Assembly: GCF_007992495.1 (NCBI RefSeq)
Contig: NZ_BKAJ01000078.1
Span: forward strand, 1-54,377
Direction of reading: 5' to 3'
Origin: Reyranella soli
Lineage (GTDB): Bacteria > Pseudomonadota > Alphaproteobacteria > Reyranellales > Reyranellaceae
DNA: 54,377 nt
This document shows, one piece after another, positions 25,612 to 33,775 of the stretch. The stretch's first letter is position 1; each line of letters begins with the position of its first letter. The position numbers and the translations under genes are program-made. Below the pieces are notes generated by a model, which ran no database searches, had not been told where the DNA came from, and saw only the letters and a program-made list of their open reading frames with translations.

Positions 25612-26373
25612 ATGAACGGCGCGCTTGTAACGGGAGGGGCCGTGCGGGTCGGGCGCGCATTGGCGATGGCGCTGGCGGCCGACGGCTATTTCGTGTTCGT
25701 CCACCACAATCACTCGACTGCCGAGGCTCGCCAGACGGTAGCGGATATCGTCGCCGCGGGCGGCAAGGCCAAGGCGGTGCGCGCCGACCTTTCCTCGGCC
25801 CGTCAGGCCGAGGCGCTGGTCGGCAAGTGCAGTGCGCGGGGCGTGCAATTGACCTGCCTGGTCAACAGCGCCTCGCTGTTCAAGCTCGACCGCGCACCGA
25901 CCGCCAAGGCCGACGACTTCGACCGCCACATGGCCATCAACCTCAGGGCGCCCATGCTGCTCTCGCAGGCGCTGGCGCGGCAGCTGCCGGACGGCCAGAC
26001 CGGGGTGATCGTGAACCTGCTCGACCAGAAGCTCTACAACCTCAATCCTGATTTCCTGACCTACACGCTGTCGAAGGTCGGCCTGCAGGGCCTGACCAAG
26101 CTCTTGGCCCAGGCCTTCGCGCCGCGGCTCAGGGTGGCCGGTATCGCTCCCGGGCTGACGCTGCGCAGCGGCAGCCAGACCGATGCGCGCTTCGCCGAGC
26201 AGCATGCCGACAATCCGTTGCGCGTCGGCGTCACCGTCGAGGACCTGGTGCGGGCTTTGCGCTTCATCCTGCAGACACCGACCTTCACCGGTGACACGCT
26301 GATCGTCGACAGCGGCGAGCATCTGACAGGGCGGCCGCGCGACGTCGCCTTCGATCGCAAGGGAAAGGCGTGA
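25612..26373 (+). CDS. SDR-family pteridine reductase (FolM-like)
   Basis: 253 residues. The nucleotide motif is TGGAVRVGRA at residues 7-16, the TGGxxRxGR form typical of pteridine reductases such as FolM/PTR1 rather than the usual TGxxxGxG. The catalytic YxxxK is YTLSK, and the C-terminal substrate loop reads IAPGLTLRSG. It likely reduces dihydromonapterin or dihydropterin with NADPH, fitting folB as the next gene (1-base gap). The Rossmann motif leaves little room for another start. Yet the leader consists of a palindromic repeat with no ribosome site, so translation may be weak, leaderless-like or structure-controlled. Confidence 0.85.
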   Translation: MNGALVTGGAVRVGRALAMALAADGYFVFVHHNHSTAEARQTVADIVAAGGKAKAVRADLSSARQAEALVGKCSARGVQLTCLVNSASLFKLDRAPTAKADDFDRHMAINLRAPMLLSQALARQLPDGQTGVIVNLLDQKLYNLNPDFLTYTLSKVGLQGLTKLLAQAFAPRLRVAGIAPGLTLRSGSQTDARFAEQHADNPLRVGVTVEDLVRALRFILQTPTFTGDTLIVDSGEHLTGRPRDVAFDRKGKA

Positions 26374-26374
26374 C

Positions 26375-26737
26375 ATGGCCCCCGACCTCGCTCGCCGCAT
26401 CTTCATCCGCGACTTCCGCCTGCAAGTCTCGATCGGCATCCACGATTTCGAGAAGGAGGGGCCGCAGACGGTGGTCGTCAACGTCGACCTGCTGCTGGCG
26501 CCGGCCGACAAGGCGCACAACGATCGCATCGCCAACGTCTTGAACTACGACACGGTGCATGACGGCATCACGGCGCTGGCCAAGAGCCGCCACTTCAACC
26601 TGCAGGAAACGTTGGTCGATGCCATCATCGACCTGTGTCTCGCCCAACCTGGCGTGATCGAGGCGCGGGTCTCGACCGAGAAGCCCGACGTCTACAAGGA
26701 TTGCCGCGTCGGCTACGAGGCCGTGCGCCGCCGCTGA
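26375..26737 (+). CDS. folB: Dihydroneopterin aldolase
   Basis: 120 residues, normal for FolB. It has the signature FRLQVSIGIHDFEKEGPQTVVVNVDL, the active-site region LNYDTVHDGI, the ETLVDAI segment and the catalytic lysine region STEKPDVYKDCRVGYEA. The enzyme converts dihydroneopterin to 6-hydroxymethyldihydropterin in folate synthesis and can also epimerise the side chain. It follows the FolM-like reductase by one base and overlaps the next ATG by one base (TGATG). Confidence 0.93.
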   Translation: MAPDLARRIFIRDFRLQVSIGIHDFEKEGPQTVVVNVDLLLAPADKAHNDRIANVLNYDTVHDGITALAKSRHFNLQETLVDAIIDLCLAQPGVIEARVSTEKPDVYKDCRVGYEAVRRR

Positions 26738-27651
26738 TGGCCGATCGCGGTCACACGCTGGTCGCCTTTCCGGCGATGATCTTCGTTGGCGCGAGCTGGG
26801 GCGCCAACGTGCCCGTCAGCAAGGTGATGCTGGCGCATTTCGACCTGATCCCGATGTCGGCCATCCGTACCGCGGTGGCGGGTGTGGCGCTGGGCGTGCT
26901 GCTCCTGCTGGTCGAGGGCGTGAAAGCCCTGCGCATCGACCTGGATTTTCGCCGCTTCGCCTTGCTCGGCCTGATGATGGGCGGCTTCTTTGCCGTCTAT
27001 ACGCTCGGCCTGCAGTTCAGCAATCCGATCACCGCCGCCACGGTGGCGGTCGCGGGCCCGCTGGTGTCGGCCGTCACGGTGCGGCTGGTGACGGGGCTCA
27101 GGTTCGATCCCGGTTTCCCGGTGGCGCTGGCGCTGACGTTGCTGGGCGGGGCAATCCTGGTCTCCTCGACCTTGGTCGGCGGCAATGGGCCGATGACCTT
27201 CGGCGGCGGCGAGATCGTCGTCCTGCTCTCCAACTCGATCTGGACGCTCTACAGCATCAAGGCGCAGGTCTGGTTCGATCGTGCGAGCCAACTCCATCGC
27301 GCCTACGTGGCGTCGCTGTCAGCCTTCGGCTGGACGATGCTGCTGAGCGTGGTGTTGATCGCGCTCGGCTGGTCGCGCTCGCCGCTGGCGGTGACGGATG
27401 GCTGGGCGTGGACGCAGCTCATCGGCATCGCCTTGCTGGCTAGCTCGCTCGGGAGCTACTTCTGGAACATCGGCGCCAGCCGGCTGGGCGTGGCCGTCGC
27501 CTCGCTGTGGGTCAATCTCGTGCCGTTTTTCGCCGTATTATGGTCAATGGCTTATGGTTTCGTGCCCAATGCCTACCAGATCGTGGGCGGCCTCGTGGCG
27601 CTGAGCGGCGTGGTCTATATGCAATGGCGCAAACTGGGTACCGCTCGCTGA
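26737..27651 (+). CDS. EamA/DMT-family transporter
   Basis: 304 residues with about ten membrane segments in two EamA repeats; the first begins FVGASWGANVPVSKVML and the second contains NSIWTLYSIKAQVWF. The end LWVNLVPFFAVLWSMAYGFVPNAYQIVGGLVALSGVVY is typical. Substrate unknown. It shares one base with both the gene before and the gene after, so translation is coupled through the operon. Export of a pterin or sugar intermediate is only speculation. Confidence 0.9.
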   Translation: MADRGHTLVAFPAMIFVGASWGANVPVSKVMLAHFDLIPMSAIRTAVAGVALGVLLLLVEGVKALRIDLDFRRFALLGLMMGGFFAVYTLGLQFSNPITAATVAVAGPLVSAVTVRLVTGLRFDPGFPVALALTLLGGAILVSSTLVGGNGPMTFGGGEIVVLLSNSIWTLYSIKAQVWFDRASQLHRAYVASLSAFGWTMLLSVVLIALGWSRSPLAVTDGWAWTQLIGIALLASSLGSYFWNIGASRLGVAVASLWVNLVPFFAVLWSMAYGFVPNAYQIVGGLVALSGVVYMQWRKLGTAR

Positions 27652-28091
27652 TGACCGCTGGACTGAAGACAAGGAATTGCCGCTGGATCGATGTGCGAGG
27701 CGCCGTCGACGAACGCGGCCGCATCAATTTCTTCGAAGCCGGCCGCGATCTGCCGTTCCATCCCAAGCGGCTGTTCTGGCTGCACCACATCGCGCCGGGC
27801 CAATGGCGCGGCCGTCACGGCCATCGCGAGTCGGAGCTGGTGTTCGTGCCCCTGCATGGTGGCTGCCGCGTCCATCTCGACGACGGCCGGACCAAGGAGA
27901 CAGTCAGCCTGGACGATCCGGCGCGCGCCCTTTTCGTCGGCACCTGGGTGTGGCACGAGCTCACGGATTTTGCCGAAGGAGCGGCCATCATGGTGATCGC
28001 CTCGACCTACTACGAGGACGCCGAGTACCTGCGCGACTACGACGTCTTCAAGCGCGAGGTGGCCCTCCAGGACGCAGGGGGCCGGCCATGA
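27651..28091 (+). CDS. fdtA: FdtA-like sugar 3,4-ketoisomerase (WxcM-like cupin)
   Basis: 146 residues with a single cupin barrel. The segment GQWRGRHGHRESELVFVPLHGGCRVHLDDG carries the histidines expected for the TDP-4-oxo-6-deoxy-hexose 3,4-ketoisomerases (FdtA/QdtA). The ending TYYEDAEYLRDYDVFKRE is also typical. The reaction moves the keto group from C4 to C3 of dTDP-4-keto-6-deoxyglucose, preparing it for transamination. The next gene, a DegT-type aminotransferase, overlaps by 4 bases and fits the following step. The symbol is by similarity; the stereochemistry of the product cannot be told. Confidence 0.82.
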   Translation: MTAGLKTRNCRWIDVRGAVDERGRINFFEAGRDLPFHPKRLFWLHHIAPGQWRGRHGHRESELVFVPLHGGCRVHLDDGRTKETVSLDDPARALFVGTWVWHELTDFAEGAAIMVIASTYYEDAEYLRDYDVFKREVALQDAGGRP

Positions 28092-29188
28092 TCCCCTTCC
28101 TCGACATGAAAGCGGTCTATGCCGAGCTGAAGCCCGAGCTCGACGCGGCCTTCGCGCGTGTCATGGAATCGGGCTGGTTCGTGCTCGGCAAGGAGGTCGA
28201 GGCCTTCGAGGCCGAGTACGCCGCCTTCTGCGGCACCAGGCACTGCGTCGGCCTGGGCAACGGGCTGGAGGCGCTGGAGCTGGTGCTGCGCGGCTGGGAC
28301 CTCGGCGCCGGCGACGAGGTGATCGTGCCGTCGAACACCTACATCGCCACCTGGCTGGCGATCACGGCGGTCGGCGCCAAGGTCGTGCCGGTCGAGCCGA
28401 CGCCCAACGGGCCCAACATCGATCCCGAGCGCATCGCCGCCGCCGTCACCTCGCGCACCAAGGCGATCATGCCGGTCCATCTCTACGGCGAGCCCGCCGA
28501 CATGGACGCCATCATGACGCTGGCGCGCAAGCATGGGCTCAAGGTGGTCGAGGACGTGGCGCAGGCGCAGGGCGCCAAGGTGCGCGGTCGGCGCGCCGGT
28601 GCGCTGGGTGACGCCGGCGCCCACAGCTTCTTCCCGACCAAGAATTTCGGTGCCTTCGGCGATGCCGGCGCCGTCACGACCGACGATGCGAAGCTCGCCG
28701 ACCGGCTGCGCGTGTTGCGCAACTACGGCAGCAAGGTGAAGTACGTGAACCTCGAGCGCGGCTTCAACTCACGCCTCGACGAGATGCAGGCTGCCTTGCT
28801 GCGCGTGAAGTTGCCAAGACTCGATGCGTGGAACGAGCACCGCCGTCGCCTCGCGGCACGCTACAATGACAAGCTAGCGGGCATTCCCGGCCTCGGCCTG
28901 CCGCGCGCGCCACAATGGGCCGAGCCGGTGTGGCATCTCTATGTCGTGCGCGCGGAGCGCCGCGCCGAGCTGATGGAGGCGCTGGACAAGGCAGGCATCG
29001 GCTCGCTGATCCACTATCCGATTCCGCCTCATCTTCAGGCCGCCTACGCCGATCTCGGCCTCGGCAAGGGATCGTTTCCCCTTGCCGAGAAGCTCGCCGA
29101 GACGGTGCTCAGCCTGCCGATGGGGGCGCACATGCCCGAGACGGCCGTCGACGAGGTCGCGGCCGTCCTTCGGGCGACGTTAGGCTGA
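28088..29188 (+). CDS. fdtB: DegT/DnrJ/EryC1/StrS sugar aminotransferase (FdtB-like)
   Basis: 366-residue PLP enzyme of the sugar-nucleotide aminotransferase family. It opens MIPFLDMKAVYAELKPELD, with GNGLEALELVLRGWDLGAGDEVIVPSNTYIAT for cofactor and substrate contacts, VEDVAQAQGA for the PLP aspartate, and SFFPTKNFGAFGDAGA, in which the lysine forms the Schiff base. With the FdtA-like isomerase it would make dTDP-3-amino-3,6-dideoxy sugar. An acyltransferase for the next step is not seen nearby. Overlaps the preceding stop (ATGA); last gene of the operon. Confidence 0.87.
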   Translation: MIPFLDMKAVYAELKPELDAAFARVMESGWFVLGKEVEAFEAEYAAFCGTRHCVGLGNGLEALELVLRGWDLGAGDEVIVPSNTYIATWLAITAVGAKVVPVEPTPNGPNIDPERIAAAVTSRTKAIMPVHLYGEPADMDAIMTLARKHGLKVVEDVAQAQGAKVRGRRAGALGDAGAHSFFPTKNFGAFGDAGAVTTDDAKLADRLRVLRNYGSKVKYVNLERGFNSRLDEMQAALLRVKLPRLDAWNEHRRRLAARYNDKLAGIPGLGLPRAPQWAEPVWHLYVVRAERRAELMEALDKAGIGSLIHYPIPPHLQAAYADLGLGKGSFPLAEKLAETVLSLPMGAHMPETAVDEVAAVLRATLG

Positions 29189-29189
29189 A

Positions 29190-29477
29190 CTACCAGCCGG
29201 TCCGCTCGGGACCGTCGTGGATGCCCTGGTAGTTGCGGTAGTAGTCCCACTTCGACGAGTACACGTTCGACTTCTGGAAGCTCGGCTGGTCGTAGGTGTA
29301 GTAGGTGGGCGCCGGCGTGGTGGTGACAACGGTGGCGCCCGGCGCGCCGTAGTAGGTCGTGGTACCCGGCGCGTAGGCATACTGCTGCCGCGGGTAGTAG
29401 GTGCGCTCCTGTACCGAGCAGGCGGCCACCGAGGCGGCAAGTGCGGTAAGGACGACGATCGAGCTGGCGGACTTCAT
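29190..29477 (-). CDS. Small tyrosine-rich lipoprotein, unknown function
   Basis: 95 residues. Signal MKSASSIVVLTALAASVAAC, with the lipid-attachment Cys at residue 20, is followed by a Tyr/Pro/Thr-rich region and a KWDYYRNYQGIHDGPERTGW tail. A good GAGGAGAT site lies 6 bases before the ATG at 29477. It ends one base from the convergent aminotransferase stop. I do not recognise a family; composition suggests an unfolded, surface-facing envelope peptide. Confidence 0.7.
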   Translation of the reverse strand: MKSASSIVVLTALAASVAACSVQERTYYPRQQYAYAPGTTTYYGAPGATVVTTTPAPTYYTYDQPSFQKSNVYSSKWDYYRNYQGIHDGPERTGW

Positions 29478-29599
29478 GGCGATCTCCTCATTCGAATTGT
29501 TCGATTGCCACGTCAACCCGCTTGCCGCTCGACGGTTCCCAAAATGGTGAAAATCGCCACAATGCGGCCATCGTCATGTGAGGCGGAGCGAATCGAGCC

Positions 29600-30448
29600 A
29601 TGAAAATCGGCGCTGTCATGTTCTTCACCACGGGTTCCATGCAACCCGCGCCGTTGGCGCGCGCCATGGAGGAACGCGGCTTCGAATCGCTGTGGGTTCC
29701 CGAGCACACGCACATCCCCTCATCGCGCAAGTCGGACTATCCAGCCGCGGGCGGCCTCGTGCAGGCCTACTACGAGCTGATGGACCCGTTCCTGGCGCTC
29801 AACACGGCCGCGACCGTCACCAGCAAGTTGAAAGTCGGCACCGGCATCGCACTCGTCACCCAGCGCGATCCCATCGTCACCGCCAAGATGGTCTCCTCCA
29901 TCGACCAGCTCTCCCGTGGGCGCTTCCTGTTCGGTGTCGGCAACGGCTGGAACCAGGACGAGATCGAGAACCACGGCACGGCCTTCGCCAGCCGCCACAA
30001 GCTCGCGCGCGAGCGCGTCGAGGCGATGAAGGCGATCTGGGCGGAGGAGGAGCCCGAATACCACGGCGAGTTCGTGAACTTCGACAAGATGAAGCAGTGG
30101 CCCAAGCCGTTCCAGAAGCCGCACCCGCCGATCATCGTCGGTGGCGCCTTCCCCTTTGCGGCGCGGCGTGCCGTGCGTTATGGCGACGGCTGGATCCCGC
30201 GCGACGACTGGCTCGACCGCGACGGCATAGAGGTGCTCGACAAGTTTCGCGCCATGGCCAAGGAGGCCGGCCGCGATCCAGCGAGCCTGTCGATCAGCAC
30301 CTTCCGCGTGCCGCCCGATCTCGAGCGCCTGAAACGCTATCGCGAGCTCGGCATCGACCGGGTCGTCTTCTCGCTGCCGGCCGAGAAGGAAGACGAGAAC
30401 ATGCCCATCCTCGACCAGTGGGCGGAGCTCAAGCGCCGGCTTGGTTGA
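29600..30448 (+). CDS. LLM-class flavin-dependent oxidoreductase (F420-type annotation)
   Basis: 282-residue luciferase-like TIM-barrel protein: FESLWVPEHTHIP, AATVTSKLKVGTGIALVTQRDPIVTAKMVSSIDQLSRGRFLFGVGNGWN and HPPIIVGGAFPFAARRAVRYGDGWIP. Such proteins are often labelled F420-dependent, but in alphaproteobacteria FMN from a partner reductase is as likely. Substrate unknown. No reductase is adjacent. The last 20 bases overlap a convergent small lipoprotein gene. Confidence 0.87.
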   Translation: MKIGAVMFFTTGSMQPAPLARAMEERGFESLWVPEHTHIPSSRKSDYPAAGGLVQAYYELMDPFLALNTAATVTSKLKVGTGIALVTQRDPIVTAKMVSSIDQLSRGRFLFGVGNGWNQDEIENHGTAFASRHKLARERVEAMKAIWAEEEPEYHGEFVNFDKMKQWPKPFQKPHPPIIVGGAFPFAARRAVRYGDGWIPRDDWLDRDGIEVLDKFRAMAKEAGRDPASLSISTFRVPPDLERLKRYRELGIDRVVFSLPAEKEDENMPILDQWAELKRRLG

Positions 30449-30584
30449 ACGTCATGCCCGGATAGATGCCGCTGTTGTGGTGGTACGGCTCGCCCGGCAT
30501 GTAGCCGCCCTTGCGGGCGATATAGGGGTCGCGGTCGCAGCCGATGAGCAGGGCAACCGCGATAAAAAGCGCGATGTACCTCAT
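30429..30584 (-). CDS. Very small lipoprotein, 51 aa
   Basis: The frame encodes MRYIALFIAVALLIGC followed by DRDPYIARKGGYMPG and a His/Tyr/Gly-rich tail ending QAGA. The lipobox LLIGC places the lipidated Cys at residue 16. Start at 30584 is 11 bases after the rfbB stop, with GGATGAG about 14 bases upstream inside the end of rfbB, so translation may depend on rfbB. The 3' end overlaps the convergent LLM gene. Unknown function; the signal peptide is the main evidence that it is real. Confidence 0.6.
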   Translation of the reverse strand: MRYIALFIAVALLIGCDRDPYIARKGGYMPGEPYHHNSGIYPGMTFNQAGA

Positions 30585-30595
30585 GGCGATTCAAC

Positions 30596-31648
30596 TCATC
30601 CAAGCCCGAGTCGTTCCCCGCGATATGCCCCGCTCATGACCCGTTCCCACCAGCCCTTGTGGTCGAGGTACCAGCGAACGGTCTGGCGCAGCCCGTCCTC
30701 GAAGCTGTGGCGCGGCCGCCACCCGAGCTCGCGGCGGATCTTCGAGGCGTCGATGGCGTAGCGGGCATCGTGGCCCGGGCGGTCGGTGACGAACTCGATC
30801 AGCCTCTCGTGCGGGACATGCGGGCTCCCGGGCACCATCTCGTCGAGCAGGCGGCAAATGCCGAGGACGACGTCGATGTTCTTGCGCTCGCTGTCGCCGC
30901 CCACGTTGTAGGTCTCGCCGGGCCGGCCCTGGCGCAGCACCAGGATCAGCGCCTCGGCATGGTCCTCGACATGCAGCCAGTCGCGCACGTTCTCGCCCTT
31001 GCCGTAGACCGGCAGCTTCTGGCCGCGCAACGCGCGGATGATGACGAGCGGGATCAGCTTCTCGGGAAAATGATAGGGCCCATAGTTGTTGGAGCAGTTG
31101 GTGGCGAGCGTCGGCAGGCCATGCGTGTGGTGCCAGGCGCGCACCAGATGGTCGGACGCAGCCTTGCTGGCGGCATAGGGCGAGTTCGGCGCATAGGGCG
31201 TGGTCTCGCTGAACTTGCCGGTAGGTCCCAGCGAGCCGAACACCTCATCGGTCGAGATGTGCTGGAAGCGGAAGCGCCCGCGGGCGTCGGCGTCGAGCTT
31301 GCGCCAGTAGACCAGCGCGGCCTCGAGCAGGGTATAGGTGCCGCCAACATTGGTGGCGATGAAGGGGGCGGCGCCGTCGATCGAGCGGTCGACGTGGCTT
31401 TCCGCCGCGAGATGCAGCACGGCGTCAGGTTGGAATGTCGCGAAGACGCTGTCGACTGCGGCGCGATCGACGATATCGACCTTGAAATGGGTGTGCCGAT
31501 TGCTGTCGCGTGCTTCGGCCAATGATTCGAGGTTGCCCGCGTAGGTGAGCTTGTCGACGTTGGCCACCGTCCAGTCGGTGTCGCGGATGATGTGGCGCAC
31601 GACGGCCGAGCCGATGAACCCCGCGCCGCCGGTGACCAGGATCTTCAT
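30596..31648 (-). CDS. rfbB: dTDP-glucose 4,6-dehydratase
   Basis: 350-residue extended SDR. The NAD motif TGGAGFIGS is at the N-terminus, STDEVFGSL carries the catalytic Thr-Asp-Glu, YAASKAASDHLV carries YxxxK, and NCSNNYGPYHFPEKLIPL is specific to RmlB. It converts dTDP-glucose to dTDP-4-keto-6-deoxyglucose, the substrate of FdtA-type isomerases, so it probably supplies the FdtA/FdtB pair encoded about 1.4 kb away on the other strand. RmlA, RmlC and RmlD are not in the window. Confidence 0.95.
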   Translation of the reverse strand: MKILVTGGAGFIGSAVVRHIIRDTDWTVANVDKLTYAGNLESLAEARDSNRHTHFKVDIVDRAAVDSVFATFQPDAVLHLAAESHVDRSIDGAAPFIATNVGGTYTLLEAALVYWRKLDADARGRFRFQHISTDEVFGSLGPTGKFSETTPYAPNSPYAASKAASDHLVRAWHHTHGLPTLATNCSNNYGPYHFPEKLIPLVIIRALRGQKLPVYGKGENVRDWLHVEDHAEALILVLRQGRPGETYNVGGDSERKNIDVVLGICRLLDEMVPGSPHVPHERLIEFVTDRPGHDARYAIDASKIRRELGWRPRHSFEDGLRQTVRWYLDHKGWWERVMSGAYRGERLGLG

Positions 31649-31700
31649 GCCCGAGTGACTAGACCGCGATCAAGGCGGCGCCAAGGCGCCGCCGTTCGGT

Positions 31701-32471
31701 TCAGCCATGCCGCAGGATCTGGCCGAGGAAGAGCTTGGTGCGCTCGTTCCGCGGGTTGGCGAAGAATTCCTCGGGCTCGTTCTGCTCGACGATCTCGCCT
31801 CGGTCCATGAAGATCACGCGGTCGGCCACGGCGCGGGCGAAGCCCATCTCGTGGGTCACGACCAGCATGGTCATGCCCTCGCGGGCGAGCTCGACCATGA
31901 CGTCGAGCACTTCCTTCACCATCTCGGGGTCGAGCGCCGAGGTCGGCTCATCGAACAGCATGATCTTGGGCCGCATGCAGAGGGCCCGGGCGATCGCCAC
32001 GCGTTGCTGCTGGCCGCCCGAGAGCTGGCCGGGATACTTCAGCGCCTGCTCGGGGATGCGCACCCGCTTCAGCAGGTTCATGGCGATCTCCTCGGCGTCC
32101 TTCTTGGGCATCTTCTTCACCCAGATCGGCGCCAAGGTCAGGTTGTCGAGGATGGTGAGGTGCGGGAAGAGGTTGAACGACTGGAATACCATGCCGACTT
32201 CGCGGCGGATCATCTCGATGTTCTTGACGTCGTTGGTGAGCGGCACGCCGTGCACCACGAGGTCGCCGGCCTGATGCTCCTCGAGGCGGTTGATGCAGCG
32301 GATCAGGGTCGACTTGCCCGAGCCGGAGGGCCCGCAGACCACGATCTTCTCGCCTTCCTTGACGTCGAGGTTGATGTCGGAGAGCACGTGGAATTGCCCG
32401 AACCACTTGTTGACCCCGCGGAGCGTGATCACCGACGGTGCGTTGCTGAGGTCGCGCGCGGTAGCGGCCAT
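31701..32471 (-). CDS. aapP: Amino-acid ABC transporter ATP-binding protein
   Basis: 256 residues with all ABC motifs: Walker A GPSGSGKST, Q-loop VFQSFNLFPH, signature LSGGQQQR, Walker B IMLFDEPTSALD and the switch His in VTHEMGF. The sequence is that of the polar/general amino-acid ATPases (AapP/GlnQ). It follows the permease genes after 20 bases with GAGGAG as ribosome site. It powers amino-acid import with AapQ and AapM, and it is the last gene of the unit. Confidence 0.94.
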   Translation of the reverse strand: MAATARDLSNAPSVITLRGVNKWFGQFHVLSDINLDVKEGEKIVVCGPSGSGKSTLIRCINRLEEHQAGDLVVHGVPLTNDVKNIEMIRREVGMVFQSFNLFPHLTILDNLTLAPIWVKKMPKKDAEEIAMNLLKRVRIPEQALKYPGQLSGGQQQRVAIARALCMRPKIMLFDEPTSALDPEMVKEVLDVMVELAREGMTMLVVTHEMGFARAVADRVIFMDRGEIVEQNEPEEFFANPRNERTKLFLGQILRHG

Positions 32472-32491
32472 GATCTGATCTCCTCGGCCGC

Positions 32492-33772
32492 CTAGCGGCG
32501 GGTTCCCTTGTTGAGCTCGACCTCGAGGTACTTGGAGTACCGCGACATCGAATAGCAGAAGCAGAAGTAGACGAAGGCGGCGAAGAGATAGACCTCGCCG
32601 GGATAGCCGGCCCAGGCGGGATCGACCAGCGCCTGGTTGGCGGTGTTGAGGAAGTCGAAGATGCCGATGATCAGCACCAGCGAGGTGTCCTTGAAGAAGC
32701 CGATGAAGGTGTTGATCAAGGGCGGGATCACCACGCGCAGCGCCTGCGGCAGGATGATCAGAGCGGTCTTCTGCACATAGTTCAGGCCCATCGCGTCGGC
32801 CGCCTCGAACTGGCCCTTGGGCAGGGACTGCAGGCCGCCGCGGATGATCTCGGCGATGTAGGCGCCGGCGAACAGGATGACGGCGACCTGGGCGCGCAGG
32901 AACTTGTCGAAGGTGACGCCGGTCGGCAGGAACAGCGGCAGCATGACCGAAGCCATGATCAATAGGCTGATCAGCGGCACGCCGCGGATCAGCTCGATGA
33001 AGCCCACGCACAGGCCCTTGATCAGCGGCAGGTTGGAGCGCCGCCCCAGCGCCAGCAGGATGCCGTAGGGGAAGGCGAACAGCAGCCCGTAGGTGGCGAG
33101 GATCAGCGTCACTGGGATGCCGCCCCACAGGCCGGTCTCGACGTAGCTGAAGGGCGCGATCGGCAGCTTCCAGTTCGGCAGGACACCGACGACGAGCAGC
33201 ACCAGTCCGGCCAGGCCGACGGCGGCGAGCGCGCGATAGAGGTTCATCTCGCCGGCCTGGGCGATGCCCTTGCGGAAGCCCATGCCGACGCCGCCGATCG
33301 CCAACGCAATGGCCAGGAACAAGCTGAGCGGGATGTGGAGCTGACCGAACATCAGCAGGAAAGTGAAGAACGAGCCGATGCTCCAGATCGCCAGCAACCG
33401 CCATGGCTTCCACATGCGCCGGTCAGAGGTGGTGACCAGCATCGCCAGCATGATCACGACGGCGAAGAAGGGCCGCCATTGCTGGTCGAAGGGGAAGGTG
33501 CCGAAGAAGATCAATCGCCACTTCTCTCGGATCAGCGCCCAGCAGGCGCCCCCGCCACGGCACTCTGAGCCGGTCGAGGCCGTGAAATTGGCGGTGAACA
33601 CCGCCCATTCCAGGAACCACGACAGGATCCAGGCCATGGCCACGATCAGCACCACCGTGGTGATGGCGTTGCCCCAGCTCGAGAATAGATGCTTGCGGGC
33701 CCAGCCGAAGGGGCCGCTGTCATCTACCGGAGGGGCGAGTTGCTTGCGCTCGCCGACAGGCATGTCGGTCAT
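32492..33772 (-). CDS. aapM: Amino-acid ABC transporter permease (AapM-like)
   Basis: 426-residue permease with the long N-terminal region and extra membrane segments typical of AapM, and a C-terminal HisM/GlnP-type core. The ATPase-contact EAA loop is IIRGGLQSLPKGQFEAADAMGL, followed by LPQALRVVIPPLINTFIGFFKDTSL. The insert near residue 65-75 (STGSECRGGGACW) contains a cysteine pair. The ATG is 3 bases after the aapQ stop, so the two subunits are coupled. Works as a heterodimer with AapQ. Confidence 0.92.
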   Translation of the reverse strand: MTDMPVGERKQLAPPVDDSGPFGWARKHLFSSWGNAITTVVLIVAMAWILSWFLEWAVFTANFTASTGSECRGGGACWALIREKWRLIFFGTFPFDQQWRPFFAVVIMLAMLVTTSDRRMWKPWRLLAIWSIGSFFTFLLMFGQLHIPLSLFLAIALAIGGVGMGFRKGIAQAGEMNLYRALAAVGLAGLVLLVVGVLPNWKLPIAPFSYVETGLWGGIPVTLILATYGLLFAFPYGILLALGRRSNLPLIKGLCVGFIELIRGVPLISLLIMASVMLPLFLPTGVTFDKFLRAQVAVILFAGAYIAEIIRGGLQSLPKGQFEAADAMGLNYVQKTALIILPQALRVVIPPLINTFIGFFKDTSLVLIIGIFDFLNTANQALVDPAWAGYPGEVYLFAAFVYFCFCYSMSRYSKYLEVELNKGTRR

Positions 33773-33775
33773 GGC

